Below, one piece after another: positions 29,713 through 39,260 of a stretch of 64,000 nt of DNA. The notes beneath the pieces were generated by a model that saw only the letters and a program-made list of their open reading frames with translations, did no database searches and was not told the DNA's origin. The translations under genes were made by a program, and so were the position numbers. How positions within the stretch are numbered: position 1 is the first letter of the stretch; every line of letters begins with the position of its first letter. The stretch is from Terribacillus aidingensis (GTDB lineage: Bacteria; Bacillota; Bacilli; Bacillales; Amphibacillaceae): the NCBI RefSeq assembly GCF_900215625.1, contig NZ_OBEK01000004.1:185593-249592 (forward strand). The letters are read 5' to 3'.

Positions 29713-31242
29713 ATGGAGAAGTCACAGAAGACTGGTTTTATTATGCGCGCTCTGAATGGTATCGAGCGAGTCGGTAACAAGCTCCCTCATCCTGTTACAT
29801 TGTTCTTCATTTTTGCTGTAGCTGTGGTTATTTTATCAGCCATCTTTTCTGCTATCGGGCTTAGTGTGGAAGATCCGATCAACGACGGAGAGACGATTGC
29901 AGTAAAAAACCTGCTTAGCTCAGAAGGCATTCTTTATCTTTTTGAGAGTGCTGTTACCAACTTTACAAATTTTGCGCCGCTCGGAACTGTCTTAGTTACG
30001 ATGCTTGGTATTGGAATTGCGGAACGGTCTGGATTGATTAGCGCAGCTTTACGAGGACTCGTTACTTCTGTTCCTCGTACGTTGATGACAGCAGCTTTAG
30101 TATTCGGCGGTGTTATGTCCAGTATGGCTGCAGATGCCGGCTACGTTGTGCTAACGCCACTGGGAGCAGTGTTGTTTGCTGGTTTGGGACGTCATCCATT
30201 AGCAGGCTTGGCTGCCGCATTTGCGGGGGTATCAGGTGGATTCAGTGCGAACCTACTGCTTACATCTCTTGATCCGCTGCTTGGCGGTTTAACAAAAGAT
30301 GCTGCTTCTATTATTGATCCCGCTTATGCGGAAGGTATCAACTATGCGATGAACTATTACTTTATGTTCGGATCGGTCATCCTGCTTACAATCCTAGGGA
30401 CGTTGGTTACGGATAAGATTGTAGAACCACGTCTTGGAACGTACAGAGGAAGTGTGAAAGAAGATGTAACTTACTTACGACCAGCAGAAAAGAAAGGGCT
30501 GTGGGGAGCGCTGCTGGCATTCCTCGTAACGGTTGCCGGTGTTGCGTTACTGGTTGTCCCTTCTTGGGGACCATTACGGGCAGGGGAAGAAAACTTCATC
30601 GATACGCCTTTCTTAGGTACACTAGTGCCCATCATTCTGATTGTATTCTTTATTCCTGGATTGGTGTACGGACTTATCACCAAAGAAATTAAGAATGATA
30701 AAGACGTTGCCAATCAATTATCGGAAACAATGGCTACAATGGGTGCGTATATCGTGCTGGCTTTTGCGGCAGCCCAATTTGTCGCTTACTTTAGCGAATC
30801 CAATTTAGGCACTGTGCTTGCTGTAAAAGGCGCTGCACTTATAGACGCCACAGGGTTTAAAGGAATCCCGCTTATACTCACCTTTATTGTAGTATCGGGC
30901 TTTATCAATTTATTTATAGGAAGTGCATCTGCTAAGTGGGCAATCATGGCGCCAGTTTTTATACCAATGATGATGCTGTCCGGCTATTCACCAGAGTTCA
31001 CACAACTTGTGTACCGAATAGCTGATTCCACTACTAATGTTATCTCTCCGCTCATGCCGTATTTTGCTATTGTTATCGCATTCGCACAGAAATATGACAA
31101 AAAGGTTGGAATCGGAACGTTGGTTTCCACGATGCTTCCTTATTCCATTGCCTTTACAATCGGCTGGGTCATCATGCTGTTAATCTGGATGCTGACAGGG
31201 CTGCCAATCGGTCCTGGAACTCCTATTGAGTACACGCAGTGA
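29713..31242 (+). CDS. AbgT family transporter
   Basis: A 509-residue polytopic protein of the AbgT family. Members import p-aminobenzoyl-glutamate or export sulfonamide-like antimetabolites using the proton gradient. Family marks are ERVGNKLPHPVTLFFIFA near the N terminus, APLGTVLVTMLGIGIAERSG, SNLGTVLAVKG and the C-terminal SASAKWAIMAPVFIPMMML with RIADSTTNVISPLMPYFAI. TAGGAGGTAAAG precedes the ATG. It is monocistronic with its own terminator. No folate or peptidase gene is adjacent to indicate the substrate. Confidence 0.92.
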   Translation: MEKSQKTGFIMRALNGIERVGNKLPHPVTLFFIFAVAVVILSAIFSAIGLSVEDPINDGETIAVKNLLSSEGILYLFESAVTNFTNFAPLGTVLVTMLGIGIAERSGLISAALRGLVTSVPRTLMTAALVFGGVMSSMAADAGYVVLTPLGAVLFAGLGRHPLAGLAAAFAGVSGGFSANLLLTSLDPLLGGLTKDAASIIDPAYAEGINYAMNYYFMFGSVILLTILGTLVTDKIVEPRLGTYRGSVKEDVTYLRPAEKKGLWGALLAFLVTVAGVALLVVPSWGPLRAGEENFIDTPFLGTLVPIILIVFFIPGLVYGLITKEIKNDKDVANQLSETMATMGAYIVLAFAAAQFVAYFSESNLGTVLAVKGAALIDATGFKGIPLILTFIVVSGFINLFIGSASAKWAIMAPVFIPMMMLSGYSPEFTQLVYRIADSTTNVISPLMPYFAIVIAFAQKYDKKVGIGTLVSTMLPYSIAFTIGWVIMLLIWMLTGLPIGPGTPIEYTQ

Positions 31243-31258
31243 ACTGTGTGACAAGATG

Positions 31259-31290
31259 GACTCGATTCTTTTAAGGATCGAGTCTTTTTC
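31259..31290 (+). terminator. Terminator after the AbgT gene
   Basis: GACTCGAT and ATCGAGTC pair around a TCTTTTAAGG loop, followed by TTTTTC. Confidence 0.9.
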
Positions 31291-31426
31291 TCTTGAATCG
31301 AGACTTTTGCAATTTTAGCTAGCATCAAACCGCAAAACATGATAAAAAAGTATAGGAATCCTTTTTATAAATTACCTTTCATTTAGATAATAGATTAAAG
31401 ATTCCGTTAAGAAAGGAGGAAGAATA

Positions 31427-32842
31427 ATGCCAAAAGCAAAACGCATTGAATTGGATCCAGAGTTAATGGAACTAGAAATTAACCAGTTAGATCATAAAGG
31501 GGCTGGCCAAGCAGTTGTTCGGTATGAGCACGAACTGGTCAAGACTCATAACATAAAAGTAACCATCCCAAAAACACTGCCAGGTGAAAAGGTGCGCGCT
31601 ACTGTAGCGTGGCCGCATGCGAAAAGATCGAAAGCCGATTTAGAGGAAATAGTTGAGGCGCATCCAGAGCGTGTAACAGCACCATGTCCGCATTTTGATT
31701 TATGCGGTGGCTGTGTGTGGCAGCATTGGCAGTATGAAGGCCAGCTAAAACAAAAGACGGATTTTGTGAAGAATTCACTCATCAGCCAAGGTTTTGATCC
31801 AGAACTTGTGAAGGATACAATTGGCATGGAGGAAGACCCTTGGCATTACCGTAATAAAATGGAGTTCACATTCGCAGCGGATGGTTCCATGGGACTGCAT
31901 GAACAAGGCAACTTCCGTAATATCATTCCGCTTGAAACATGTTTGATTGCTGGGGAAGATATGAAGAATGCTGCGATGGAGATTTCTGCTTGGGTAAAAG
32001 AGTACCAGCTAAGCGGTTATAACAAAGATACACATGAAGGATTGCTTCGTCATTTAATGGTAAGACAATCTTTCGTAACAGACGAAATCATGTTAGGTCT
32101 GTTCGCAACAAAAGCACCTGATGCGGAGTTGGCAGAAGCTGTGGAGCAGCTGAAAGAACGTATTGAACAGAACTACCCGAAAGTGAAGAGCTTCATGTGG
32201 TTCGTTAATACAGATTTGGCAGACCGTACACAGGCAGAGGACATGCATCTCTTGTCTGGACGCGACTTCATTTATGACGAAATCAGCGGTTACCGTTATC
32301 GTCTATGGTTTGATACCTTCTTCCAGACGAATCCGGTACAAGCACAAAAACTAATTGATCTAGCGCTTGAAATGGCCAATCCACAAGGCACGGAAAATAT
32401 GCTGGAGCTATTCTGCGGCGTCGGCACCTTCTCCCTGCCATTTGCCAGCCGAGTGAAGAAACTTGCTGGTATTGAGATAGTGGAAAGTTCAATTGAATCT
32501 GCGAAACGAAATGCATCTGATAATGGTATTTCCAACACGTACTTCCTTGCTGAAAATGCAAGACACGGTATTGACCAAGTTCTCGAACACTTTGGCACAC
32601 CAGACTTGCTGCTGCTCGACCCGCCACGCGCAGGTGCAGGCGGCAAAGTGATGCGTAAAATCGGACGTTCTGAACCGAAGAAAGTCATTTACGTTTCTTG
32701 TAATCCAGAAACATTTGCAGAAGATATCAAAGAACTTGAGCAATTCGGCTACCGCCTCGATCAAGTGCAGCCGGTTGATTTGTTCCCGCATACAGTGCAC
32801 GTAGAGTGTGTAGCGATGCTGGAGAAGATAGACTCTAACTAA
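31427..32842 (+). CDS. RlmCD-like class I SAM-dependent RNA methyltransferase (paralogue)
   Basis: A 471-residue TrmA/RumA-type enzyme. It has an N-terminal TRAM-like domain (MELEINQLDHKGAGQAVVRY), iron-sulfur ligands in CPHFDLCGGCVWQHW, the SAM motif MLELFCGVGTFSLPFA, then LLLDPPRAGAGGK and the catalytic cysteine in VIYVSCNPETFAEDI. It resembles yfjO of B. subtilis and is a paralogue of the protein at 14733. Its target uridine is not established. AAGGAGGAAG precedes the ATG. Both paralogues are followed by the same terminator-like repeat. Confidence 0.9.
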   Translation: MPKAKRIELDPELMELEINQLDHKGAGQAVVRYEHELVKTHNIKVTIPKTLPGEKVRATVAWPHAKRSKADLEEIVEAHPERVTAPCPHFDLCGGCVWQHWQYEGQLKQKTDFVKNSLISQGFDPELVKDTIGMEEDPWHYRNKMEFTFAADGSMGLHEQGNFRNIIPLETCLIAGEDMKNAAMEISAWVKEYQLSGYNKDTHEGLLRHLMVRQSFVTDEIMLGLFATKAPDAELAEAVEQLKERIEQNYPKVKSFMWFVNTDLADRTQAEDMHLLSGRDFIYDEISGYRYRLWFDTFFQTNPVQAQKLIDLALEMANPQGTENMLELFCGVGTFSLPFASRVKKLAGIEIVESSIESAKRNASDNGISNTYFLAENARHGIDQVLEHFGTPDLLLLDPPRAGAGGKVMRKIGRSEPKKVIYVSCNPETFAEDIKELEQFGYRLDQVQPVDLFPHTVHVECVAMLEKIDSN

Positions 32843-32911
32843 AATATTTTCATTCATGACCCTGATCTCGTGAGAATTATATCTCCGATTTCCGGGTCTT
32901 TTTCTATGCGC
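32836..32911 (+). repeat. Dispersed terminator-like repeat, copy 5
   Basis: It begins in the last codons of the methyltransferase (TCTAACTAAAATATTTTC) and ends CCGATTTCCGGGTCTTTTTC. GACCCTGATCTCG and the CCGATTTCCGGGTC arm pair imperfectly before the T run, so it likely terminates this gene as copy 1 does for rlmCD. Confidence 0.7.
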
Positions 32912-32995
32912 AATATTAATTAAGGAAGGGTTCCTTGGATTTTCCATTTCCTACAGTGTAAGATTGCGTAAATACTATCGCATTTATGACTGGAT

Positions 32996-33561
32996 GCATT
33001 TTATACACCAGCAGTTAATGAAAATGGTGAAGTAGGCAGCATTATAAAGATTGCCACAGATATAACGAAGCAGGAGAACATTTTAAAGCAAAGCTCTAAA
33101 GAATTTATGACTTTAGTGAAAGAGATGAATAGCAGCACAAGCGAAGTGCATCAATCATCTCAGCTGGCTGTTACGGATATGGACAAATTAATCGAAGAAT
33201 TTCGGGTTGTAAAAGAAAATATCGATTAAATTAAAAACATGGCTTCCACAGTAAAAGGAATAGCGGATCAATCCAATTTATTAGGTCTGAATGCCAGCAT
33301 TGAAGCAGCCAGAGCGGGGAGCATGGACGAGGTTTTTCCGTGGTGGCAAGTGAAGTTCGTAAAATGGCAGACACGAGCAAACATTCGGTTGAGGATATTT
33401 CGAATCGGTTAAACCAGATTACGAAATCAGTAGCTGTTATGTCTGAGATGGTAAACCAAGTGATGAATAGCATTGATAAGAATTACGGATCTATTGGAGA
33501 ACTTAAAGGTGCTTATGAACGAATAGCAGCTACAGCAGAGAGACTGTCCGATATTACTTAA
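32996..33561 (+). pseudogene. Methyl-accepting chemotaxis protein relic (PAS-MCP type)
   Basis: Only the C-terminal part of a chemoreceptor remains. The frame begins in the end of a PAS-like domain (GEVGSIIKIATDITKQENIL), runs into a signalling domain, hits a TAA at 33227 (ENID, stop, IKNMAS) and loses a base in the G run near 33316, where AARAGEHGRGFSVVASEVRK would be expected. The hairpin tip, with QSNLLGLNASIEAARAG, is recognisable. The N-terminal sensor is missing altogether, so this is a true relic. Confidence 0.85.
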
Positions 33562-33580
33562 ATTTCAACGTGGCAAGATG

Positions 33581-33622
33581 AAAAAGGCTTTGACTCTTAC
33601 TAGAAGAGCAAAGCCTTTTGTG
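33581..33622 (+). terminator. Bidirectional terminator
   Basis: AAAAAGGCTTTG with inner CTCTT pairs with AAGAG and CAAAGCCTTTT. It stands between the chemoreceptor relic and the convergent lipoprotein gene. Confidence 0.8.
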
Positions 33623-33626
33623 TATA

Positions 33627-34520
33627 TTAGAAATACGAATCCCAATCATCATTTTCTCGCCAATTCTTCTCTTCTTCCTCTGTCATGACATCGTCAGGGT
33701 CAATCAAGCCAGTCATTTCAAAGCTGGATCCATTATCATTGGAAACTAGCTTGGCCATCACATTGCCGCCATAATAATCTCCATTAGCGCCTTGTCCCAC
33801 AGTCATAATAATGTGGTCTCCATCTTGTTCTGCTGATTCCATTGTAGTAAAGATCTCACTGTATATGCCAGGCAAGTCAACTTGGAATGGCTGCCAGCTT
33901 GCTCCGCCGTCGGTTGTACGATAGTATTCTGTTTGTCCGGTCAAAGCAAAGCTCATGAAGCCTAAATCATTGGAAACGAAAGTTCCGCTTTGAACGATTC
34001 TTGTGGTTGGTGCACTTCCCATCAGCTTCCACGTCTCGCCGCCATCGGTTGTTTGGTAGATTTGATTTCCTTCAGCAGACATAGTCCTGCCGCCAGACAA
34101 AATGATAAAACCATTCTTCTCGCTGGTAAATCCGATGTTCCGGAATCGTATACCTTCAATTGCATTTGGCAGTACTGCCGACTGCCATGTTTTTCCCTGG
34201 TCCGTAGAGGATAAGACTGATGTTTCCTCAAACCCTCCAATGATAAAAGCAAATCTGTCTTCGGTTAAAACATAACTTTGATCAATTAACTCTGTTTCTG
34301 ATCCTTGATGTTCTCCTCCAAAAATCTCGTCAACTTCCGCAGGTACTTTCTCCCAGTCCTGCCCGCTGTTCGCGGTAACTTGTAAGCCTGACTGATCAAT
34401 CTTATATGATACAGCGGGTCCGGAAGGTGCAGGTTTTTTCTCGGGCTTTGCAGCTTCCTCTTCTTTTTGACACCCTGTGAATAGAAGTAAACAGAGACAA
34501 AAACCAATAATATAACGCAT
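33627..34520 (-). CDS. Asp-box (BNR-like) repeat lipoprotein
   Basis: A 297-residue lipoprotein. The signal peptide ends in LLFTGC with the cysteine near residue 17, followed by a KPEKKPAPSG linker. The body shows three Asp boxes (STDQGKTWQ, TTDGGETWK, TTDGGASWQ), the beta-propeller marker of sialidases, plant HCF136-like proteins and YCF48-like domains. Catalytic sialidase residues are not apparent, so a binding or assembly role outside the membrane is more likely than an enzyme. It stands alone on the minus strand next to chemoreceptor genes. Confidence 0.75.
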   Translation of the reverse strand: MRYIIGFCLCLLLFTGCQKEEEAAKPEKKPAPSGPAVSYKIDQSGLQVTANSGQDWEKVPAEVDEIFGGEHQGSETELIDQSYVLTEDRFAFIIGGFEETSVLSSTDQGKTWQSAVLPNAIEGIRFRNIGFTSEKNGFIILSGGRTMSAEGNQIYQTTDGGETWKLMGSAPTTRIVQSGTFVSNDLGFMSFALTGQTEYYRTTDGGASWQPFQVDLPGIYSEIFTTMESAEQDGDHIIMTVGQGANGDYYGGNVMAKLVSNDNGSSFEMTGLIDPDDVMTEEEEKNWRENDDWDSYF

Positions 34521-34635
34521 TTTATACTCCCTTTCTACTATTCTATTTTATGGTAATTAGGGGAAAGGGCACAACCTCATTTGATAATCTATCTTTTAAG
34601 AAATAAGAAAGAGCCCCTAAAAAGAGGCTCGATAC

Positions 34636-36603
34636 TTATAACTTGAATAATCGTAATGAAGACTGTAATTCCTCTGCCATAGAGGATAACGCATTAGCTG
34701 CTGCGGCAATTTCCTCCATAGAAGCTAATTGCTCTTCTGTGGATTCTGCCATTGCTTCAGAAGCAGATGAACTTTCTTTCGCAATAGAGGAGAGTTCGGC
34801 AGCGCGTGCAGTTACTTCCTGGATGCTTGCAGCAATTTGTTCAGAGATGGCTGCGACGTCTTCCATTTTAGGAGAAATCTCATAAACACTTTGAATAATT
34901 TTCTGGAATTTTTCTGTCGTTTCATTAGATGCAGCAATGCCGTTTTCGACACGTTTTGTTGCCTCATCCATTACGCTGACAGAAACTTGGGTATCTTCCT
35001 GCATGTCCTGTATGAGTCGCTCAATTTGTGTAGCTGATTGCTGTGATTGTTCCGCTAACTTCCTTACTTCATTTGCAACGACAGCAAATCCTTTACCGTG
35101 TTCACCGGCGCTTGCCGCTTCAATTGCCGCGTTTAATGCTAGCAGATTTGTTTGGTCAGCGATTCCCACAATGACACTAACGATACTGCCAATTTCTTTG
35201 GAGCGCTCTTGCAAGGAATGAATCTTTTGATTCGAAGCAGTAACTGACTCAAAAATAGTGTCCATTTGGCGCACAGTTTTGCTGACAGATTCTCCGCCAT
35301 CTTTAGCTTGTTCTGCTGCTTGAGCTGTGAGGTCAGTTACATATTGTACACTTTCAGCTACTTTATTGATGCCAATCGCGATTTCATTTAAAGCACTCGC
35401 ATTTTCTTCTACATTTTTCTTTTGTGTTTCTGCGCCGCTTGCAACTTGTTGGACGCCAGAAGCTACTTGCTCCGTCACCGAGGTAGTTTGCTCGGCACTA
35501 GCCAATAATTCTTCTGATGAGGCAGCAACGTGTCCAGATTCATCTTCTACTTTTCTAATTAGATCGCTTAAGTTATCAATCATCTTATTGAAAGCTTGCG
35601 AGACAAGGCCTAGCTCATCGTTTGACTTAACGTCGACTTTTTCAGTAAGATCGCCTTCGCTTACCTTTTCAGCGGTATGCTTCAATTCATTCAACGGTTT
35701 AATGATTGATCGGATAACGGAGAAGATGACGAAGGCTCCTAGTAAAAGGGATATTACAATTACCACAATACCTGTAACTAGTATAGGAGAAGTAGCGTCA
35801 CTAATCTCAGACAGAGACATGATTCCAGATACTTTCCATCCAGTTGTCTCATTTGTTGTAAAAACTAACTCTCGAGCTTCTCCGTCTTTTTCATATTTAA
35901 ATTGGCCAGCGTCTTCTTTGTACTGCTTATCATAATAAGAGCCTTCCGCTTTGCTGCCTGATTCCTCATTTGGATGCACGATGACATTTTGATTCTCATC
36001 TAATACAACTGCGAAACCGTGTTTTCCTATATTGACTTCGCTGACAGTATCTTTCAATTTGTTAAGGTCGACGTTCATTGCTATTACGCCTGAATTATCG
36101 TCGGTTGTTTTTGCGATAGTGACAACCATTTTCTTTGTAGAACTGGATGTGTATGGTGCCGTTATGATTACTTTTCCTTGGTTTTCCATTGCTTTTTTAT
36201 ACCAAGGTCTTTCTCTCGGATCGTAATCTTCATCTTTTACGTTATTTGGTGACTGAATCATAAGTCCATCATTAGTTCCGAGGTATACACTTTCTAGTTC
36301 TGGTCTTAATTCAATGTATTGATCAAATTGAACCCTAACTAGCGGACTTTCACTTCAATCATATAAAGACTGATTTATATTCTCGGCGAAAAACTCTGTA
36401 TCGTGCATTTTCGGTCTAATCGTATCATCGATAATTCCATTTAAAATAATAACATTTTCATTTGCGCTCCCGATCAACTGATCGGATAATTCATTCTTTG
36501 CACTCTGATAGGATAAAATTCCAATGAGTATGCTTGGAATAACTAAAATTGCTACGAAGGCAGTGATTAGTTTATTCTTGATGCTTAGTCTAAATTTTTT
36601 CAT
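34636..36603 (-). pseudogene. Methyl-accepting chemotaxis protein with one in-frame TGA
   Basis: The frame is continuous from the ATG at 36603 to 34636 (656 codons) except for a single TGA at 36355-36357. The product has an N-terminal membrane helix (ITAFVAILVIPSILIGIL), a dCache-type sensor ([38 protein letters not shown]-like), a second helix near residue 285, HAMP ([20 protein letters not shown]) and a full signalling domain with [27 protein letters not shown] split around its tip. GGAAGGACA precedes the ATG. One base substitution restores it. The downstream ORF alone would lack the first membrane anchor. Confidence 0.85.
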
Positions 36604-36623
36604 TATTTGTGTCCTTCCGTAAT

Positions 36624-36650
36624 GAAATTACTCTCTATATGAGTAATTTC
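36624..36650 (-). promoter_or_regulatory. Perfect hairpin in the chemoreceptor leader
   Basis: GAAATTACTC and GAGTAATTTC pair around TCTATAT, some 20 bases before the chemoreceptor start and just upstream of its ribosome site. It could be an operator or an mRNA structure. From here to 37000 (about 350 bases) I see no credible gene. Confidence 0.45.
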
Positions 36651-36999
36651 GGTAAGAAGGAGTAAATGTTTACTTTTTTAAATAAAGAAAGTGGAAAAGT
36701 AGACGAAATCTGGTAATAGATCGTATAGGACCTAACAGATGCTGGTCGACTTTATAAGATACTGTTTAAAGTCCTGCTTAACATCTAATCCGCATCCATT
36801 CTTCTTTCATGATGCCAGCTTGTGATACGAGATACGTGAACAAAAGCACAAATGGAAGAGAAATCTTACACATACAGTAGGAAACGTAAACTGATAAGGT
36901 AAGCTGAGAGAGGTAATGGTGTTTATGCATTTTTGGATTTGTTAGTGGTTTTGTAGGGGAATAGGCAGATAAACCTGATTTTTTAATGTAAGAGCAGTA

Positions 37000-37040
37000 A
37001 AAGAAGAGGATAGACCCGAAATCTCTGGTTCTATCCTTTT
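37000..37040 (-). terminator. Terminator overlapping the end of the GSP synthase-like gene
   Basis: On the minus strand, GGATAGA and TCTATCC pair around a 15-base loop and are followed by TCTTCTTTT. The first arm includes the stop codon of the gene at 37031. Confidence 0.65.
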
Positions 37041-38278
37041 TGCTGATAACCACAAGGCAAAAAATAAGATAAGTTATCTGTAATTTGGTTCCCGACCCGA
37101 AATCCTACAGCGCTCGGTTTGCCGTTTAGCAGGAAGGTACCAGTCATAAGATGCAGTTCTTGCTCGCCTTTTACCGTCTGGATTTTGACTTTCGGTAAAT
37201 CTACGTACTGTTGATAAACCGAGAGGTGGTTTGTGTAGCTTTTCTGTTTATCTTCTTTTACCTTTTTCCCCTCGCTGTTGTAAATCTCCACTGTGTCGCC
37301 TTCTCTGCCGAAGGCCGGTTTCTTGACAAAGCTGGAACCTGATTTCAAGAAAGGGGCGGGATCTAAGTAAGTGGGGAGGAAGTAGCTTTCAATCCACTGG
37401 TGTTCTACTGCTGTGAAGAAAGGATTGTTTTCTTCGTGCAGCGCCCAGACAGTCGCCATCATAGCTTTGTTTTGCAGGAGAAAGGCGCTTGGCGGATTAA
37501 TGATTCGCAATTTATTTTTTTCTATGAGGTCCAGCATTAAAATGCCAATCTTCTCCCCGCTGTCTGGGTCTTCATCTTCGATTAGATTTTCAATAGGAAA
37601 TGTCTGGCGATATAATATATCGATTTTATTATCTAAATCGTCATATAAACCTTCCCCCTTGCGAATTCGCAGTTTCTCCAAAGGTGTATATCGTGAAGGA
37701 AGTTCTGCAAGTTCCTGCAAATAAAGAACAGTATTTCGGTCTTCTATATTATCGCTATGAGAGGTAAACACGACATTCACTTCATCCGTATCCATCTTAC
37801 GTACTTCACTAATAATGGCATCTCTCAATACTGCCCGCAGTCTTTTCTCTTCATTTAGATTCGGATTGCTGTATCTAAATTCATCACATACAGCTTCATT
37901 AATATGGAATAATTCCTTAATAAATGTAGGGGTATCGCTATTGAATTCCAGTAGCTTTTCAATACCATCAACTTCTACAGAATCAAATCGACCGATAATG
38001 GTTTTGTTTTTCATGGTTTGCAAGCGGATCAGGCGCAATGTTTCTTTCGGGAATCCGAGACGGAGTAAATCCTCATCGCTGATCTCTTGCCTTGCTAGTA
38101 AATCGGCAGTCTTAAATAAGATCTTTCCGCAGCGGTAGGCAAAAAGTCTTTTTCTGTGTGTATCTTTTTCGCTGATGGCTCGTATATCATAGAGACTGTA
38201 TTCTTCGCCATACATATCGGCCCAAAAATTAGGAATAGACTTGTAGAAGCTTTCTCTTTTTTGTTTGAATGGATTCAC
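37031..38278 (-). CDS. Glutathionylspermidine synthase-like ATP-grasp protein (YjfC/YgiC type)
   Basis: A 415-residue ATP-grasp enzyme of the GSP_synth family. Visible marks are the substrate-side GRFDSVEVDGIEKLLEFNSDTPTF, the NPPSAFLLQNKAMMATVW segment and the ATP-binding PTYLDPAPFLKSGSSFVKKPAFGREGDTVEI. The reaction is unknown in this family branch; it joins an amine to a peptide-like acid in the founder enzyme. In enterobacteria, YjfC is encoded with YjfL (DUF350) and YjfM (DUF1190). Relatives of both lie upstream here at 38840 and 39261 on the same strand, separated by one gene on the plus strand. Confidence 0.85.
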   Translation of the reverse strand: MNPFKQKRESFYKSIPNFWADMYGEEYSLYDIRAISEKDTHRKRLFAYRCGKILFKTADLLARQEISDEDLLRLGFPKETLRLIRLQTMKNKTIIGRFDSVEVDGIEKLLEFNSDTPTFIKELFHINEAVCDEFRYSNPNLNEEKRLRAVLRDAIISEVRKMDTDEVNVVFTSHSDNIEDRNTVLYLQELAELPSRYTPLEKLRIRKGEGLYDDLDNKIDILYRQTFPIENLIEDEDPDSGEKIGILMLDLIEKNKLRIINPPSAFLLQNKAMMATVWALHEENNPFFTAVEHQWIESYFLPTYLDPAPFLKSGSSFVKKPAFGREGDTVEIYNSEGKKVKEDKQKSYTNHLSVYQQYVDLPKVKIQTVKGEQELHLMTGTFLLNGKPSAVGFRVGNQITDNLSYFLPCGYQQKG

Positions 38279-38350
38279 TTCAAATCACCTCTCCGGTCAT
38301 GTTTTGTTTAGAATATTATACTAGATAATGGAATTTACAGGAGGCAGGAA

Positions 38351-38809
38351 ATGAATAAGCTGACCTATTATATTGATAGAGGATTAAACACATATGAACC
38401 TTTTTTAGAGTATAAAGCACCCGCAATTGAGAAAGACGAAATGCTGGCGCGGCAATTATGTACCTACCACATTCTGCAAGGGCGTCAATATGAATTAGTA
38501 GCAAATGAAATGAACCAAAAGGAAGAAGAACTTACCTTAAAGGATCTTGGTGAAAATCCGCAAGAAGCGGATGAACAGAATTATAACCCTGCTTTCGGGA
38601 TACCAGTAGAGTTCCGAAAAGTGCTGTACCCAGGAAGCCATGGAAATGCAGCGAATACATATTTGAATACAATAAAAGTAGACCGACATTGGGACGTGCT
38701 GCGTTATCTAACAAAGGATGCAGTAGAGGTGCCGGCATTTGGCAAAATGAGTGTCACATCAACCGAAATTGATGAAGACCGATCTTGTTATGTCATCTAC
38801 GTCGAGTAA
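38351..38809 (+). CDS. Conserved hypothetical protein in the YjfLMC-like cluster
   Basis: A 152-residue soluble protein that I do not recognise. It starts MNKLTYYIDRGLNTYEPFLE and has a central FRKVLYPGSHGNAANTYLNT stretch. AGGAGG precedes the ATG. It is divergent from the GSP synthase-like gene, with 72 bases between starts, and convergent with the DUF350 gene. Sitting inside that cluster, it probably belongs to the same process, but this is inferred from position alone. Confidence 0.6.
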   Translation: MNKLTYYIDRGLNTYEPFLEYKAPAIEKDEMLARQLCTYHILQGRQYELVANEMNQKEEELTLKDLGENPQEADEQNYNPAFGIPVEFRKVLYPGSHGNAANTYLNTIKVDRHWDVLRYLTKDAVEVPAFGKMSVTSTEIDEDRSCYVIYVE

Positions 38810-38812
38810 TAG

Positions 38813-38841
38813 AAAAAATCCCCTGAAACGGGGATTTTTTT
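38813..38841 (+). terminator. Bidirectional terminator
   Basis: AAAAAATCCCC and GGGGATTTTTTT pair around TGAAAC. It serves the plus-strand gene at 38351 and overlaps the stop of the DUF350 gene. Confidence 0.9.
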
Positions 38842-39235
38842 AATAAGTGAGACATTGCGCAATAATCCAGCCCAATGAAATGGATAGAAGAAATAAAAGA
38901 ATACCGATTGCTTTATTGTCTGCCTCAACTGCTTTATGGATACTGAACCGAACGGTGGCTAACTCGGCAATGTAATAAAGGACGATCTGGCTGACAATCC
39001 CGACTGCTCCCCAGATAATCATATCTACCATGCTGATAGAATTGGCAATTGATGATCCTAATACGAAAGCCAGCCCAACTACTTTTCCGCCGAGAACTAG
39101 GGCAGCGGTCTGATTTCCGCTTGTAATAAGCTTGAATTCCTTTGCTTTTGTAGTGATTTCGAAGAGAGCTGTACCGATTGCTAACAGTACGACTGCTACC
39201 CCAAGGTAGGATAAGAAGTTTAAGAATAATTCCAT
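38840..39235 (-). CDS. DUF350 family membrane protein (YjfL-like)
   Basis: A 131-residue protein with four hydrophobic helices and the DUF350 pattern (LSYLGVAVVLLAIGTALFEI, NQTAALVLGGKVVGLAFVLGSSI, GAVGIVSQIVLYYIAELA). DUF350 proteins are paired genes of YjfM-like lipoproteins and GSP synthase-like enzymes and are thought to act at the membrane. AAAGGAGAAAA precedes the ATG. It lies 25 bases after the small lipoprotein gene, so the two are probably cotranscribed. Confidence 0.85.
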   Translation of the reverse strand: MELFLNFLSYLGVAVVLLAIGTALFEITTKAKEFKLITSGNQTAALVLGGKVVGLAFVLGSSIANSISMVDMIIWGAVGIVSQIVLYYIAELATVRFSIHKAVEADNKAIGILLFLLSISLGWIIAQCLTY

Positions 39236-39260
39236 GATTAATTTTCTCCTTTATACAATA

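Noticed and set aside
31427-32842. Second RlmCD-type methyltransferase considered as a recent duplication of the first
   Set aside because: The two proteins differ over their whole length and have different TRAM and cluster regions. They are old paralogues, as yefA and yfjO are in B. subtilis; only the downstream repeats are shared.
36355-36357. In-frame TGA of the chemoreceptor as a selenocysteine codon
   Set aside because: No selenocysteine insertion hairpin is evident after the codon, and chemoreceptor sensor domains are not known to contain selenocysteine.
36778-37053. Minus-strand 91-codon ORF overlapping the end of the GSP synthase-like gene
   Set aside because: It overlaps the terminator and the 3' end of a well supported gene in another frame, and its composition is not coding-like.
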